This document shows, piece after piece, positions 45,424 to 56,300 of a stretch of DNA of 64,000 bases (within the stretch, counting starts at the first letter, position 1; every line of letters begins with the position of its first letter). The notes under the pieces were generated by a model that was not told the origin of the DNA, did not search any database, and saw only the letters and a program-made list of their open reading frames with translations. The stretch lies in contig NZ_FXTY01000001.1 of assembly GCF_900182745.1 (NCBI RefSeq), forward strand, positions 558,001 to 622,000. The letters are read 5' to 3'. The DNA is from Shimia sagamensis (GTDB lineage: Bacteria; Pseudomonadota; Alphaproteobacteria; Rhodobacterales; Rhodobacteraceae). The position numbers were made by a program, and so were the translations under genes.

Positions 45424-46971
45424 ATGGCAGATGCATCCCAGGGGCAAGGTGCACCGAAAGCTGAAAAAAAATCTGTTTCTAAAGGTGATATTAACACACA
45501 GAAGCAGCCGACACCCAAGGCGGCGTCCAAACCCGCTGCCGCGGGTTCAGCATCAGGTAACCCCGAAAAGTTAAAAGTTGTGACAGGTAAAGGTGCCGGC
45601 AAAAACGGCTCTGCGGCTGGCCAAAATGCGCAGAAACCAAACGCTGGGCATGCGGGTGGCGGAAAAGCGCGAAACGCAAATGCCGACGCAGCCAACAAGA
45701 AGCCCCACGCAAAGAACACTACACCAAACAAAACGCCTCAAGCCCAGAGCGCAGAGACCCCGCAGCTACCCGTTCCTGCGCCCGCCCCCGCGCCTGTACC
45801 AAAGACGCCGGACCAACCTCGCAAGGTTCAGTCAAAACCTCCCGCCAAAGCTGCCCGTATGAGCCCCCGCCACTGGGTGATTGTCGCGTCTTTCTTCCTC
45901 ATGGTAATTTTACCCATCGGCGGCGTTGTGGGCTACCTTTGGGGTGTCTCTAAAGATCAATTTGGCTCTGTGACAGGGTTTACCGTGCGCCAAGAAGAAA
46001 GCGCGGGCGCCCAAGAGATATTGGGAGGGCTTGCGCAATTGACCGGTGGCAACACCTCTGGTGATGGCGAAATTCTGTATCAGTTTATCCTTAGCCAGCG
46101 CATGGTACGCTTGGTCGAAGAGAGCGTTGGACTCCGTGCACATTACAGCCAATATTGGAAAGAAGACCCTGTTTTTTCCCTGTGGCCGGACGCAACAATT
46201 GAAGATCTAGAATGGTTTTGGACCCGGATTGTGCGTGTGTCCCTCGACAGCTCCTCCGGATTGATTGATGTGCAAGTGCGCGCCTTTGATCCGGAAACCG
46301 CAAATGCGATTTCATCTAGTATCGTGTCCTACAGTCAAGCCATGATCAACGCGCTCAACGATCAGGCGCGTGAAGACGCCATGCGCTATGCACGCGAAGA
46401 CTTGGAAACCTCGGTTGACCGTCTGAAAATAGCTCGCGAGGCGCTAACGGCGTTTCGGACACGGACACGGATTGTCGACCCCGCTTCAGACCTACAAGGC
46501 CGCATGGGGGTCATGAGCAATTTGCAGCAACAACTGGCGGAAGCCTTGATTGAATACGATCTGCTAAAAGGCACCACCTCCCCCAACGATCCCCGCATCT
46601 CGCAAACCCAGAGGCGGATCACAGCCATTCAGGACCGCATCAAACTGGAGCGGGAAGCCTTTGCCACGGAATCCATCGAAACCGGCGCCGGGCAAGAGGA
46701 CTATCCGGACCTGATTGCAGAATATGAGGGTCTGGTGGTTGACCGGGAGTTTGCCGAAGGCACCTATCGTGCAACCCTGTCCGCCGTTGACGTGGCACGG
46801 GCAAAAGCACAACGCCAAAGCCGGTATTTGGCCACTTTTGTCCCACCAACATTGGCAGAATCCAGCGAATATCCGAAACGCATAACGATGGCGGCGTTGG
46901 CAGCCCTGTGCCTGTTGCTGGTATGGTCTATTCTGACGCTGGTGTATTATTCCATTCGGGATCGCAGTTGA
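45424..46971 (+). CDS. KpsE/RkpR-like capsule export inner-membrane protein with long low-complexity N-terminus
   Basis: The 515-residue protein is a polysaccharide co-polymerase/export adaptor. Residues 1-145 are low complexity, rich in Ala, Lys, Pro, Asn and Gln and lacking structure. A membrane helix follows (about 150-173, VIVASFFLMVILPIGG), then a long periplasmic coiled-coil domain (PETANAISSSIVSYSQAMIN, then helices to about 450) and a second helix near the C-terminus (ALAALCLLLVWSILTLVYY). KpsE-class proteins link the ABC transporter to the outer-membrane channel. AAAGG precedes ATG 45424. The kpsT-like gene follows after 15 bases. The cytoplasmic tail is much longer than in E. coli KpsE. 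Confidence 0.85.
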   Translation: MADASQGQGAPKAEKKSVSKGDINTQKQPTPKAASKPAAAGSASGNPEKLKVVTGKGAGKNGSAAGQNAQKPNAGHAGGGKARNANADAANKKPHAKNTTPNKTPQAQSAETPQLPVPAPAPAPVPKTPDQPRKVQSKPPAKAARMSPRHWVIVASFFLMVILPIGGVVGYLWGVSKDQFGSVTGFTVRQEESAGAQEILGGLAQLTGGNTSGDGEILYQFILSQRMVRLVEESVGLRAHYSQYWKEDPVFSLWPDATIEDLEWFWTRIVRVSLDSSSGLIDVQVRAFDPETANAISSSIVSYSQAMINALNDQAREDAMRYAREDLETSVDRLKIAREALTAFRTRTRIVDPASDLQGRMGVMSNLQQQLAEALIEYDLLKGTTSPNDPRISQTQRRITAIQDRIKLEREAFATESIETGAGQEDYPDLIAEYEGLVVDREFAEGTYRATLSAVDVARAKAQRQSRYLATFVPPTLAESSEYPKRITMAALAALCLLLVWSILTLVYYSIRDRS

Positions 46972-46986
46972 GGCAGGGCTGGGTCA

Positions 46987-47658
46987 ATGATCCGAATTGA
47001 GAATCTCGTAAAAAGCTTTCGCGTTCGCGGACACAAAAAGATTGTGATCAACAATCTCAACATGGAGCTCCCCAGCGGACGCTCCCTGGCATTGTTGGGG
47101 CGCAATGGGGCGGGCAAGTCCACGTTGCTGCAAATCATTGCCGGAACATTACGGCCGGATACCGGCCACATCGAGAGTGATGGGTCGATCTCATGGCCTG
47201 TTGGATTTGCCGGATCCTTTCACGCCAACCTGACCGGCGTTCAAAATATTCGTTTTGTCGCGCGGGTCTATGGCGTGGACAGCGACGAGCTTTGTGAATT
47301 TGTGCGCGAGTTTGCGGAATTGGGAAATCACTTCTATATGCCTGTTCGCAGCTATTCCTCCGGTATGAAAGCGCGGCTCGCCTTTGGCGTTTCTATGGGC
47401 ATTCATTTCGACACCTATCTGGTGGACGAAGTAACCGCCGTAGGTGATGCTGTGTTTCGGGCCAAAAGTCGCGAGCTTTTCAAAGACCGCATGCAAACTT
47501 CCAGCGCCATTTTGGTCAGCCACGATATGGGGCAGGTCAAAAATTTCTGTGACTCCGGTGTGCTGCTATCGGATGGGAAGCTTCAGTACTTTGAAGATGT
47601 TCATGAAGCTGTTGAGGCCCATTTGGAGCTGATGGCCCGACAACGTGCACAAAAATGA
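46987..47658 (+). CDS. kpsT: Polysaccharide ABC transporter ATP-binding protein (KpsT-like)
   Basis: The 223-residue ATPase has Walker A GRNGAGKST, the variant signature SYSSGMKARLAFG, Walker B-region YLVDEVTAVGD and the H-loop in LVSHDMGQV. The short length and degenerate signature are those of KpsT/RfbE-type capsule exporters; there is no C-terminal carbohydrate-binding domain as in Wzt. It pairs with the permease at 44514 despite being on the opposite strand. Confidence 0.92.
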   Translation: MIRIENLVKSFRVRGHKKIVINNLNMELPSGRSLALLGRNGAGKSTLLQIIAGTLRPDTGHIESDGSISWPVGFAGSFHANLTGVQNIRFVARVYGVDSDELCEFVREFAELGNHFYMPVRSYSSGMKARLAFGVSMGIHFDTYLVDEVTAVGDAVFRAKSRELFKDRMQTSSAILVSHDMGQVKNFCDSGVLLSDGKLQYFEDVHEAVEAHLELMARQRAQK

Positions 47659-47766
47659 AACCGCCGTTTTCTCTGGCCTGGAGGCTTTCTTAGCCATTGC
47701 GTCCCAAGCCCAAACCCGTCCATGGTGTAGCACTTTCTGACACCAAATTTATATGCTGAATCGATC

Positions 47767-48876
47767 ATGACTAAGACCATCTACATCCATATCGGCCACT
47801 ACAAAACCGGCACCACGGCCCTGCAAGTCTTTATGAACAGCAACCGACAGGCCCTGAGAGACCTTGGCACCTTGTGGAACAAGGGTGTGGATTATCCAGA
47901 GCAGTTTTGCGATTTGGCAAAACACTCCAAACTGGCGTTTTCAATTTATCGGGAAGCCGGTGTGTCATCACTGATGTATGGGTTTCAAAACGATGTTCCT
48001 GCACAAACACGCTGGAACAACTTTTTTGACTATGTGCGTCAAAGCAAATGTCCTTCCGTGCTTATCAGCTCGGAAGAATTTATGCGTATGGGGGCCAACC
48101 CAGCAGCTACGCAATTGCTCAAGGACATCATTGCGCCCGTCAAAAATGAGTTTACCTTCAAGATCATCGCGTATTTGCGGCGACCAGACGCGCATTTGCG
48201 ATCGTGGTACAACCAATTGGTCAAGCTCAGGCAGCCGGTACCGGATTTTAACAGCACCGTTTGCGACGTAATGGAACCGATCCATTATGATTACAGCCTT
48301 GCTTTAAAGCCCTGGATTGAGATGTTTGGGTCAAAATCTGTCATTGTGCGCCCCTACACGGAAGCGCTGCGTGAAAACCACGAGTTGTTTAGAGACTTTC
48401 TAGGAGTTTTGGGCATTCCATTTGACGGCAAAAATGCCAAGCGTTGGAATGTGCCGGGTGACAGAATCAATCTGCGTATGGAAGATCGTTTTCTAGAGCT
48501 GACTCGCATCACGCAGAACATGGGCATGAAGGCGGGGCGGCCAAAACAGTTACAGGAGCGCTTTGCCAAACTGCTGGACGACCATCAGCTCGAAAATAGA
48601 AGTTCCCAAAGTTTTGATCATGTTGTTGAGACGTCCCAACGCGCCATGGAAACTTTGAAGGCCAGCCAAAACACGGCGCCATTGGCAGCTCTTTTTGCGG
48701 ATCACCTGCCAATTGCAGATGCGCCGGACAGAGCTGAAATGTTGAACCTCATACAATTGCTACTGCAGGAGAATGCCACGTTACGCAATCGACTGAACAA
48801 GCACACGCAAGAAGTGAACACCCGTTTGGACACAATCGAAAACCAACTTGGCACCAAAAAACCGGACTCTCAGTGA
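47767..48876 (+). CDS. Sulfotransferase-family protein
   Basis: The 369-residue protein starts MTKTIYIHIGHYKTGTTALQ, a 5'-phosphosulfate-binding loop (GHYKTGTT) of PAPS-dependent sulfotransferases. IIAYLRRPDAHLRSWYNQLV fits the 3'-phosphate-binding motif (R..D..S). The C-terminal ~45 residues are a predicted coiled coil (LIQLLLQENATLRNRLN). It probably sulfates a sugar of the surface polymer. Its stop overlaps the GTG of the next glycosyltransferase gene. Confidence 0.83.
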   Translation: MTKTIYIHIGHYKTGTTALQVFMNSNRQALRDLGTLWNKGVDYPEQFCDLAKHSKLAFSIYREAGVSSLMYGFQNDVPAQTRWNNFFDYVRQSKCPSVLISSEEFMRMGANPAATQLLKDIIAPVKNEFTFKIIAYLRRPDAHLRSWYNQLVKLRQPVPDFNSTVCDVMEPIHYDYSLALKPWIEMFGSKSVIVRPYTEALRENHELFRDFLGVLGIPFDGKNAKRWNVPGDRINLRMEDRFLELTRITQNMGMKAGRPKQLQERFAKLLDDHQLENRSSQSFDHVVETSQRAMETLKASQNTAPLAALFADHLPIADAPDRAEMLNLIQLLLQENATLRNRLNKHTQEVNTRLDTIENQLGTKKPDSQ

Positions 48877-50378
48877 AGATACTTTACTACAATTGGGTCG
48901 ATTACTTGGACTCCGAAAACCGCGGCGGCGGCGTTTCGATTTACCAACGTAACGTGATGGCGGAGCTGTCCCAGAGACCTGATGTTGAGGTCAGCTTTCT
49001 GACAGCCGGACTGTCGCATGATCTGCCTGCAAAGCAGCCTCGTTGGGAGCAGCTGGGGCATGGCAAAACCCGTGATCGACCCAACCACTATGAAATAGTC
49101 AATTCCGGTGTTTTGGCACCCGCGCACCATTGTTTTGGGGACCAAGCGCAGGTCAACCACAGTGCAACACAAGCAGCGTTTTTTGATTTCATCGAACAAA
49201 CCGGCCCTTATGACGTGATCCATTTCAACAACATTGAAGGGCTGCCGGTTTCCGCTTTGGCCCTCAAGGAGAAATGGCCAAACACCAAGGTTATTCTCTC
49301 TTTGCACAACTACTACCCCTTCTGTCCGCAGGTGAATTTTTGGTACCAAGAGAAAGAATCCTGCAGCGACTTTGCAGACGGGCGAAAATGCGCAGACTGT
49401 TTGACCGGTGGGCATGATCCACATCACATCAAACTGGCAAACGGATTGGCCTATCGTCTAAAGAAACGTGGCTTAGAACCTGGCAGCCGTGGATTTCGAT
49501 ATAGCTTTGTCTGGATCATGCGGCTTGGGCGACGCGCCGTTGGTCTGCAAAAACAGCTGAAACAGCTGATCAAGCCAAAAACAGGCACAACACCCGTGCT
49601 GAATCAAGACAGCGCCCAGGTTGCCGGAGCGTTTGCAACCCGGCGTGCAGAGATGGTGGAGAGCATCAATCAAAATTGCGATTTGGTGCTCTGTGTGTCC
49701 GATGCGGTTCGGAAAATTGCGGTTCAATACGGATTGCGGCCCGAAACGTGCACAACCAGCTACATCGGCACCCAGCAGGCGGAGGCCTTTTCCCGAACTC
49801 CCCCGCGAAAGCGGCTATTGCGTGAGGATGGCACATTCACGTTGGGTTTCTTGGGATACATGCGGCGCGACAAAGGGTTCATGTTTCTTCTCGAGGCGTT
49901 GGAGGCGCTTCCGGAAGAGTTGGCAACCCGGGTCCGTTTTACCGCCGCTGCCAGACAGGGCGACGCGGAAACCATGGCACGGTTAGGCAAGCTTGGTGAT
50001 CGACTTGCGGAGCTGACACATGTGGATGGGTATTCCCACGATGATCTGGAGGCACTTTTGGCGGGCATTGATGTTGGAGTGGTTCCAGTGCTTTGGCACG
50101 ACAACCTACCGCAGGTCGCCATTGAGTTACACAGCCGTCATATCCCGCTGCTGACCGCGGATTTGGGCGGCGCGCAGGAACTGGCAAACTGCCCCGACAT
50201 GGTGTTTCCGGCGGGAGATGTTCAGGCATTTTGCGCTCGGATCGCCGCAATTCTGAATGGCGAGATCGATATGGACGCCTACTGGCGGTCCGCGCGGGCA
50301 CCAACCACGATGGACACCCACATTCGTGAGCTGCTGACCCACTACGCTGCAAATCAAGACTCTAAACGGACACCCTAG
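48873..50378 (+). CDS. Family 4 glycosyltransferase
   Basis: The 501-residue GT-B protein has an N-terminal acceptor domain with NRGGGVSIYQRNVMAEL and LSLHNYYPFCPQVNFW. The donor domain has FTLGFLGYMRRDKGFMFLLE, DVGVVPVLWHDNLPQVAIEL and TADLGGAQELA, replacing the usual E-x7-E region. A Cys cluster (ESCSDFADGRKCADCLTGGH) in the first half is like other capsule GT4 enzymes and may bind metal. GTG 48873 overlaps the sulfotransferase stop. It converges on the giant glycosyltransferase gene with a 9-base gap. Confidence 0.85.
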   Translation: MKILYYNWVDYLDSENRGGGVSIYQRNVMAELSQRPDVEVSFLTAGLSHDLPAKQPRWEQLGHGKTRDRPNHYEIVNSGVLAPAHHCFGDQAQVNHSATQAAFFDFIEQTGPYDVIHFNNIEGLPVSALALKEKWPNTKVILSLHNYYPFCPQVNFWYQEKESCSDFADGRKCADCLTGGHDPHHIKLANGLAYRLKKRGLEPGSRGFRYSFVWIMRLGRRAVGLQKQLKQLIKPKTGTTPVLNQDSAQVAGAFATRRAEMVESINQNCDLVLCVSDAVRKIAVQYGLRPETCTTSYIGTQQAEAFSRTPPRKRLLREDGTFTLGFLGYMRRDKGFMFLLEALEALPEELATRVRFTAAARQGDAETMARLGKLGDRLAELTHVDGYSHDDLEALLAGIDVGVVPVLWHDNLPQVAIELHSRHIPLLTADLGGAQELANCPDMVFPAGDVQAFCARIAAILNGEIDMDAYWRSARAPTTMDTHIRELLTHYAANQDSKRTP

Positions 50379-50387
50379 CGACACATC

Positions 50388-53300
50388 TCACTTTGGCGTT
50401 GTCTGAGAGCCAAAAATCTTTTGCGCGAAGGGCGTGTCTGCCCAATGCGCAGACAGGTCCGGATCGTAGATCACACTGCGCCCTTCAGAGGCCAACGCCA
50501 GGTATTTCTGGTACTCCTCGGCGTCATTGAAGTGCTGACGGCGGGCGACCTCTGTTTGCGCTTTGCGCCGGAAATCCGCGTTGTATTTGAAATGCGCAAA
50601 AATCAATTCACGGTCAGCCAAACGCGCGTCTCCAACATAGTGCAAACCTGCGGACAAACGCATCCAAGGTTGGTACCGCATCAAGGCCAGTTTCTGCGCC
50701 ACAAATAGATTGGGGCGTGAGCCAGGGATTAGGCGGTGCCGCAAGGCGCTGGTCCAGGTTGGACGATCCGAAAACGGCCCAAAAACAGGCAGATTGGACA
50801 GGAAAGGCACACGGTCACAATAGCCGGCCTCGTCAAATGGATTCCCAGTAAAGCGCGCATCCTCAAGCGGGCCTTTGGGATACATATCTAACATAAACAA
50901 CCGGACAGCCTCAGCCTTCGCGAAGTCAGGCTCAGAAAGCAATTCCGGCAATGTCTGGGTCTGATTTTCTTGCCACACAAGCAGCTCATCCGCATCTGCA
51001 ACAATGCTCCACTTGTCGACCCTGTATTCCGCCAGAAGTGCCTGCTGCCAAGCGACGCCGTAGTGAGACAGCTTATAGTCGGTATCCACAGAAAAGACGG
51101 AGACGTCTGGCTGTTCAGCGAGATATTCCAACGTTCCGTCATCAGAGGCATTGTCCGCGATCAGGAACGCGCCAACACCCAACTTGCGATAGTGCTTTAG
51201 AAATTGCGGCAGCATGAACATTTCATTTCGCATGCAAGCCACCAGCGCGACCTCCGCGTGACGGGCCTCGTGCAATCGTGCTTCTGGCGACACCAACTCC
51301 AACGCATTGCTTTGGTAGCCCAGGCGCACTTTTTGATAGCTGGGCCAAATCTTTTTGGGCGTCAGCTCAAACTTGTTCAGCCTGGCAACAGCTTCCTGCT
51401 GACCATCCGTTGTATCCATGTGCACCAGATGTACGGGCGCTGATTTGCTGCTGTTAAAACCATTCTGCCATGACGGCACAGGAATGCCATCGCCATGCGC
51501 ACGGCGGCGCACGGTTACGGAATAGTCCTCATCCACCACAGAAATGCCGCTCATGGCCAACAAATCTCCCAGCAACTTGTCCTCCATAAAGGACACTTGG
51601 ATTAGCTGCTGACCGGCCGACGTTTGCGCCGCGATCAAAGCCGCCGACATGGCTTTGCGACTGAGTGCATAACCAGACCCACCGTCTGCATAAGTGGACG
51701 GTTCCGGCGATTTGTCGAGGTCCATACGGCCGCGTTGCGTCGTGGATTTTTGCTGATGCCAAATCCGATCGAGTTGGCCGACTCCCCGTGTGAGCCGACG
51801 ACCGTAGTAGTCAAATTTCCGGTAATTCAGGGATTGAAAAAACAATGGGGCGTTGAAAAAGCAATCATCATCCACTTTCACCATATGGGCAAAATCAGTG
51901 GAGTTGTGCACCCATTCAATGGCCGCGAGGGTTTTTAGTGGAAGCCCTTCGTAGTCGTCCGGCGCATCCAGATGCAGCACATCTCCGTGACGCTGGCCAT
52001 CCCCGTCACCAACAATCACGACATAGGGCACGCCCAGAGCCTGCAGAAGGCGCAACCAGCCATCACGCAGTACCGGAATGCGCGAATTCAGGTAAGGTTT
52101 GCAGGAGAACACAGTGACGATTGTGTCATAAAGCGGTGATCCGGAAAGCGCGCCCTCCTTGGCGGGAACCGGCAAGGTCTTCCCCTTGGCTCCCCCCAAC
52201 AGCAAGCGCTCCAACTCGTGGGCCACATCCTGGCTGTGCCCACTTCGAAGGAGAGCGGCTAGCGTCATCTGGACCGGAGTGCTGAACATAATAGCCTGCT
52301 GATCAGCCTGTCCCAGAGATGCAATTTGTGTGCGAACCCAATGCACCACGGTTGCCACATGAGGCTGATTTTGACGTGTCCTGCCAAAACAAGTGATCAG
52401 AATGACGCCTAATGCAATGCCCAGAAAGTGGGATCGACGGTCGCCAAGAACGCCACAACGACGCAGGAGAGACTCCAGATTTTCTGGATCGACGACCTCT
52501 TCTGGATTGGAGAGCACGCGGGCAATGTCTGCCGCAACTGTCCTCTGCTCCGTAGGAAAAGGCGCCCGGGACAAGTTTTGCAGCAATTGCGGACCCCGAT
52601 GCGCAACCAATTCCGCCAGAGAGGCCTCAGGTGTCGCTGCGCCCGGAGCCGCCATGAACCGTAAGGCTGCCAACGCAGGATCTTTATGTGCCTGCTGCAA
52701 AGTCGCCAAATCAAGGGAAGTGTTTTGGGGCAGCGGAACCCCTGCGGAACCAAACACCTCACGCCGGACTCTGGGCGCATCCGGACAGTTCACATTGTCA
52801 AAAAACATAAGCGCCACATGGGCCGCCTGTGGATCATGTGCGTGAGATTGGATTTTGTCGTATTGGGTTTTTGCCGTTTGCAACTCTGAGGCCATTGGAG
52901 CGTCATTGCGATCTGTTAAAAGCTCCCAAAACAGGCGGGACAGCCCGTAATTGCGCGCACAAAAGTGCAACACGCGGCGCCTCTGTCGTTCTGGCAACAC
53001 ATCATGTTGACCCGCCAAGTCCACAGCTGCCAAAGTCAGCTCCCGGCAATGTGCCCGCTCCCAATAGTTTGGCGTCCGCCTTGATATGAATGCCTCAAAG
53101 AGAAACAACAGATGTGCACGGTGCCTGCTGGACATTGTCTGCGAGCGAAGTGCCTGTCGAACTACCCAAGCGATGGACGTGGTGGATATCCAATCCTGCC
53201 TCGGCTTCACCAACGATCTGAATGTCGCCAGCAAGGCCTCCATGTCGCCCTGCAAAAACAAGAATGGCAAGACAACCGAATCGTGCCAAGACTGCCCAAT

Positions 53301-56300
53301 TGGCACAAACGACCGCACGCCCGCGGATTTTGCCAAGGCAAAGAACGACGCAAAATCCTGGTCGTCACGCGCAAAAAACTCGCCCAGCGTGAGATAAACA
53401 TGTTGCACAGCAAAGGCTGACACCGGCAGGTGCGCCACAATTTCCAGGGGCGGTTTTCCACTGTTGTCGGCCAGATTTGCGGCCAGCTCTGCCAAAGCAG
53501 CGTCAATTTCCCGAGTGATCGGGTCCGGCCCGGCGGCAGGGTTGATAGATGTCAGAGGTGCGCCTTGTCCTAAGCCCACACCGGTGTCAGCACCAAGCAA
53601 AAAGGCGTCCAACCCGAAATGCGAGGCGAGGGTTTGCACTGTGTTTTGTTCAGACCTGTTTAGTAAAGGATATAGACGGGCGTGAACGATGTGCTCCAAC
53701 ACGGTCAGCACCAACGTTGTGTCTGCACAAGAGAGCTCGCGGGCCAACAGCGTTTTTATATGCCCAACCAAATCGACCTGCGACAGAACCAAAGGCGCGC
53801 CAACAGGGTGCCCGTCGATGTTTTCGAGTTGAAGGTGCAAGGAAGCGTCCGTGCCTTCCGGCAAGGTGGTCCAAAGGCGGGCTGGCAGCAGAGCCCTAAC
53901 TCCAGGCTGCTGTGGCAAACTCTCCAGCGCGGTCACAGGAAGCAAGGATCCGGAAGTGAGGTCTCTAATGTGAAGCCCGTCAGAAGCGTGTGCGGCTTGC
54001 AATGTCAGCCTTGGGTCAAGAGACAGATCCGACACTGGAGGCTTGGGAAGAATTTCTAAGGGACGGATGTCCCCTTGCGGCTCGATTAAGGTGAGACCCA
54101 GCCCTTCTGCGTCAGGTTTGTGAAACTGGGTGTCCACCGTCACAGTGCAAAACTCTTGACCGTCCAAGACGAGATGCACGGTGTGGGCCTCAATTACGAT
54201 GCGTACGGTCAGGATCGATGCTGCAAAAGCAAAAGGCCATGATCGTTCCTTGCCCCAACCATCGTTGTCTTGATGGTTGAAAACAATGCAGCACTCCTCC
54301 GGGCGAAACGAAAAATGTACCGGAACGGTCAGGCCGTCAGCCGCCAGAAAGTTCAAATTGGCATACGCTTTTTGTGAAAAGTCAGCGATACAAGTGAATA
54401 CACTGTGCGATGCAGCCGGGAAAAACCATAGCGTGCTGTTTTCATCTCTGGCGCGCAGAACATCTACCCGCGCGTCCAGTTGTTTTTGCTGGGTGAGGAG
54501 CGATCGGGACCGCGGCCGGCCAAATGATCTTGCCAATCGCCCGACTGGGTCAAAGATCTTTTCCAGACTTATAACATGCGGATGGTCAAAACTGGCTTCC
54601 TTAGGAGTGTTGCCAAGCAGGCCACGGCGGGCAGCGGCCCACACCAAGCCAATATCCTTTTGCAAAGCTTTTCGCCCGCCTCTAAGTGACTGCTCCCTTT
54701 GGAAAGCGCGGCCGAATAACCGTCGCTGCCATCCTTTGGGCAGGCGATGTTTGGCAGCGTCCGGCAAGGCCCGAACCAAAGCATCATGCTCTTTTCCAAT
54801 AACGCTGACAGGCTCATTGTCTGGCGCTGGAAATGAGATCGACATTCCAGCCCAGGGTTCATACACCACACGAGGCGCCAGCACCGCCGCACCAATCTGC
54901 AAGGCCCATCCGGTCCGAGGCGACTTGGTAAGTGTCAGCTTGTGATTGATCAGAAAAGAGCGATCAAACATACGTGCGGACAGCTCGGGCAACAGCGACA
55001 GTGCCGCAACGCCATCCATTGACAACAGCCCTTTGACGAGAGGTTGGTTGCTGAAAGCCCCCAGATCAGAAAAACCGGTGCAATAACCGGGCGCTGTGTC
55101 AGAGCAATGGCTGGGTGTCGCATAAGCCGTCAATCCCACTTGGGCATCCTGGCGCAACATTAGCTCAACCATCTGAAACAGTGAGGCAGGCTTAAGTTCA
55201 ACGCCAGGTCGCAGGATGCAGACAAAGCGCCCTCTAATCTCTAGCCACAGCCGCTCGGGCAACAGCCGTCCCAGATCTAACACCCGCAGGTTTGGGTGTA
55301 GTTTCTCCAGTGTTTGCGCCACGGGCGTGGATCGGCACAGAAGAACAACCTCCAATCCCGGACCAATCAGTTGGGCAAGACTGTCCAGTGTGGTTTGAAG
55401 ATCTGCCGATGGCGTAGAGCTGCATTCGATGCACACTGACAGGGGCAAATCACCGGCCATCTCCACCCCCCAACTGAGCGCTGTGTCGCTGTCCCAGTCG
55501 GTGGCATACGTCAGGCCTTCACGTTGAAGAAACTGTGCCGACTCTGCGGCAAACCGAGCACGCCGAGCGGGGTGCCGTAGGCTCAAGCTGCGTTCAAAAA
55601 GCAAACGGCTGGCAATCTGCTCATAGGCCTCGCCCGCGCCGTCAAAGGGCCCCAGTTCCATAATGCCACGCAAACGTCGCAACACGTCCATTTGTTCAAA
55701 CACACGATCGCTATCAGATGTGGTGATTTGCCCCTCCCGTCCCTGCGTTTGCCAATAGAGCGGACGCGGGAGATGCAAAAGATGATCGGTCTGGGCGGCG
55801 GCCCGCTCAAAGAAGCTGTGATCCTCAAACCAGGTGCCTTCATCAAACCGCAAACCGTCGATCAAGCTGCGCCGATACAGCTTATTCCAGGCAGAGGGAA
55901 AATGGCGGACCACCTGTTGCCACTCTTCGAAAGGATAGCGACGTGGCACAGAGGATTCGTGAAATGCCGATGCGTCATGGATGGCAGAATGCACCGAATA
56001 GTTGCCGTCCGCATGGCAGCTCTTCACTGCACAAGCGACCCAGTCACCGTTTGTAGTCTCTAAAACGCTGTAAAGCGCTTCGAGGAATTCTGGGGCAATG
56101 CGATCGTCACTGTCGACGAACGAAATGACCTCCGCTTTTGCGAGGTCCAGACCGGTGTTTCGGGCCCCGGAGAGACCTTTGTTGGGCTGTGTAACAAAAT
56201 GAAAGCGCGCGTCGGTTTCACAAAACGCAGCCGCCAAACTGCCACTTTCGTCCGTGGAGCCATCATCCACCACGATAACCTCAAAATCTGTCCAAGACTG

